From a bacterium (GTDB lineage Archaea > Thermoplasmatota > Thermoplasmata > Lutacidiplasmatales > UBA184): DNA of 36,956 nt. The notes beneath the pieces are model-generated. The model had not been told where the DNA came from. It saw only the letters and a list, made by a program, of their open reading frames with translations, and did no database searches. Shown one piece after another: positions 36,688-36,956 of this stretch. The first letter of the stretch is position 1. Every line of letters starts with the position of its first letter. Made by a program: the position numbers and the translations under genes. The stretch is taken from NCBI GenBank assembly GCA_027309555.1, contig DAIDCO010000017.1, positions 1-36,956 of the forward strand. Direction: 5' to 3'.

Positions 36688-36956
36688 CGCCCACCCGTAC
36701 GACCCGCGCTCGCCGCGCCCGGGACATCGGTCTCGACGTCCGCGCCCCGAAATCGGCCTGCGACGACCGCCACTGCCCGTTCCACGGTCGCTTGCCCGTT
36801 CGGGGCCAGGTCCTCGAAGGCACCGTCGTCTCGGTGGGGATGCAGCGCACCGCGGTCGTCGAGCGGGTCTTGCTCCACCACGTTCCGAAGTTCGAGCGGT
36901 ACGAGAAGCGACGCCGACGCTATCTCGCCCACTCCCCCCCCTGCCTCGCTGCCCCC
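36684..36956 (+). CDS. rps17: 30S ribosomal protein uS17 (3' truncated by window end)
   Basis: ARDIGLDVRAPKSACDDRHCPFHGRLPVRGQVLEGTVVSVGMQRTAVVERVLLHHVPKFERYEKRRRRYLAHSPPCL. Confidence 0.93.
   Translation, partial: MTPTRTTRARRARDIGLDVRAPKSACDDRHCPFHGRLPVRGQVLEGTVVSVGMQRTAVVERVLLHHVPKFERYEKRRRRYLAHSPPCLAAP

Noticed and set aside
1-36956. CRISPR arrays, IS elements or rRNA
   Set aside because: No regularly spaced repeats, transposase motifs or rRNA-like sequence were seen by reading; not a computed exclusion.

Overview
GC-rich archaeal chromosome segment, most likely an acidophilic or soil-type Thermoplasmatota; lineage is inferred from gene content (COG1709-thiolase-HMG-CoA synthase-DUF35 block, DUF835, PAC2, RNase P Rpp29 in the S10 operon, YVTN surface protein). 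About 40 CDS are supported: HtpX, HisRS, a TPD-motif (CDIN1/C15orf41-like) nuclease, an NadE-RaSEA-RibK-LSm operon, citrate synthase, DnaK, an M20 peptidase, a cysteine desulfurase, a PAC2 protein, the mevalonate-entry operon, a glycosyltransferase, an eqolisin-like (G1) secreted protease plus YVTN protein, a Tdh/Kbl operon, and the S10 ribosomal operon (uL3 to uS17, truncated at the window end). The strongest unusual signal is two tRNA genes, tRNA-Ala(GGC) on + and tRNA-Arg(UCU) on -, each interrupted inside the T-loop at canonical position 59/60 by a 34- or 35-nt intron. Both fold into the same slightly imperfect bulge-helix-bulge with the same A.G mismatch and the same splice-site sequences (AA|G ... 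GGARAC|T). Other notable items are a 109-aa TFB-like cyclin-repeat fragment, the archaeal G1-like protease, the TPD nuclease, and long convergent 3' gene overlaps. All calls come from reading the sequence; no searches were run.
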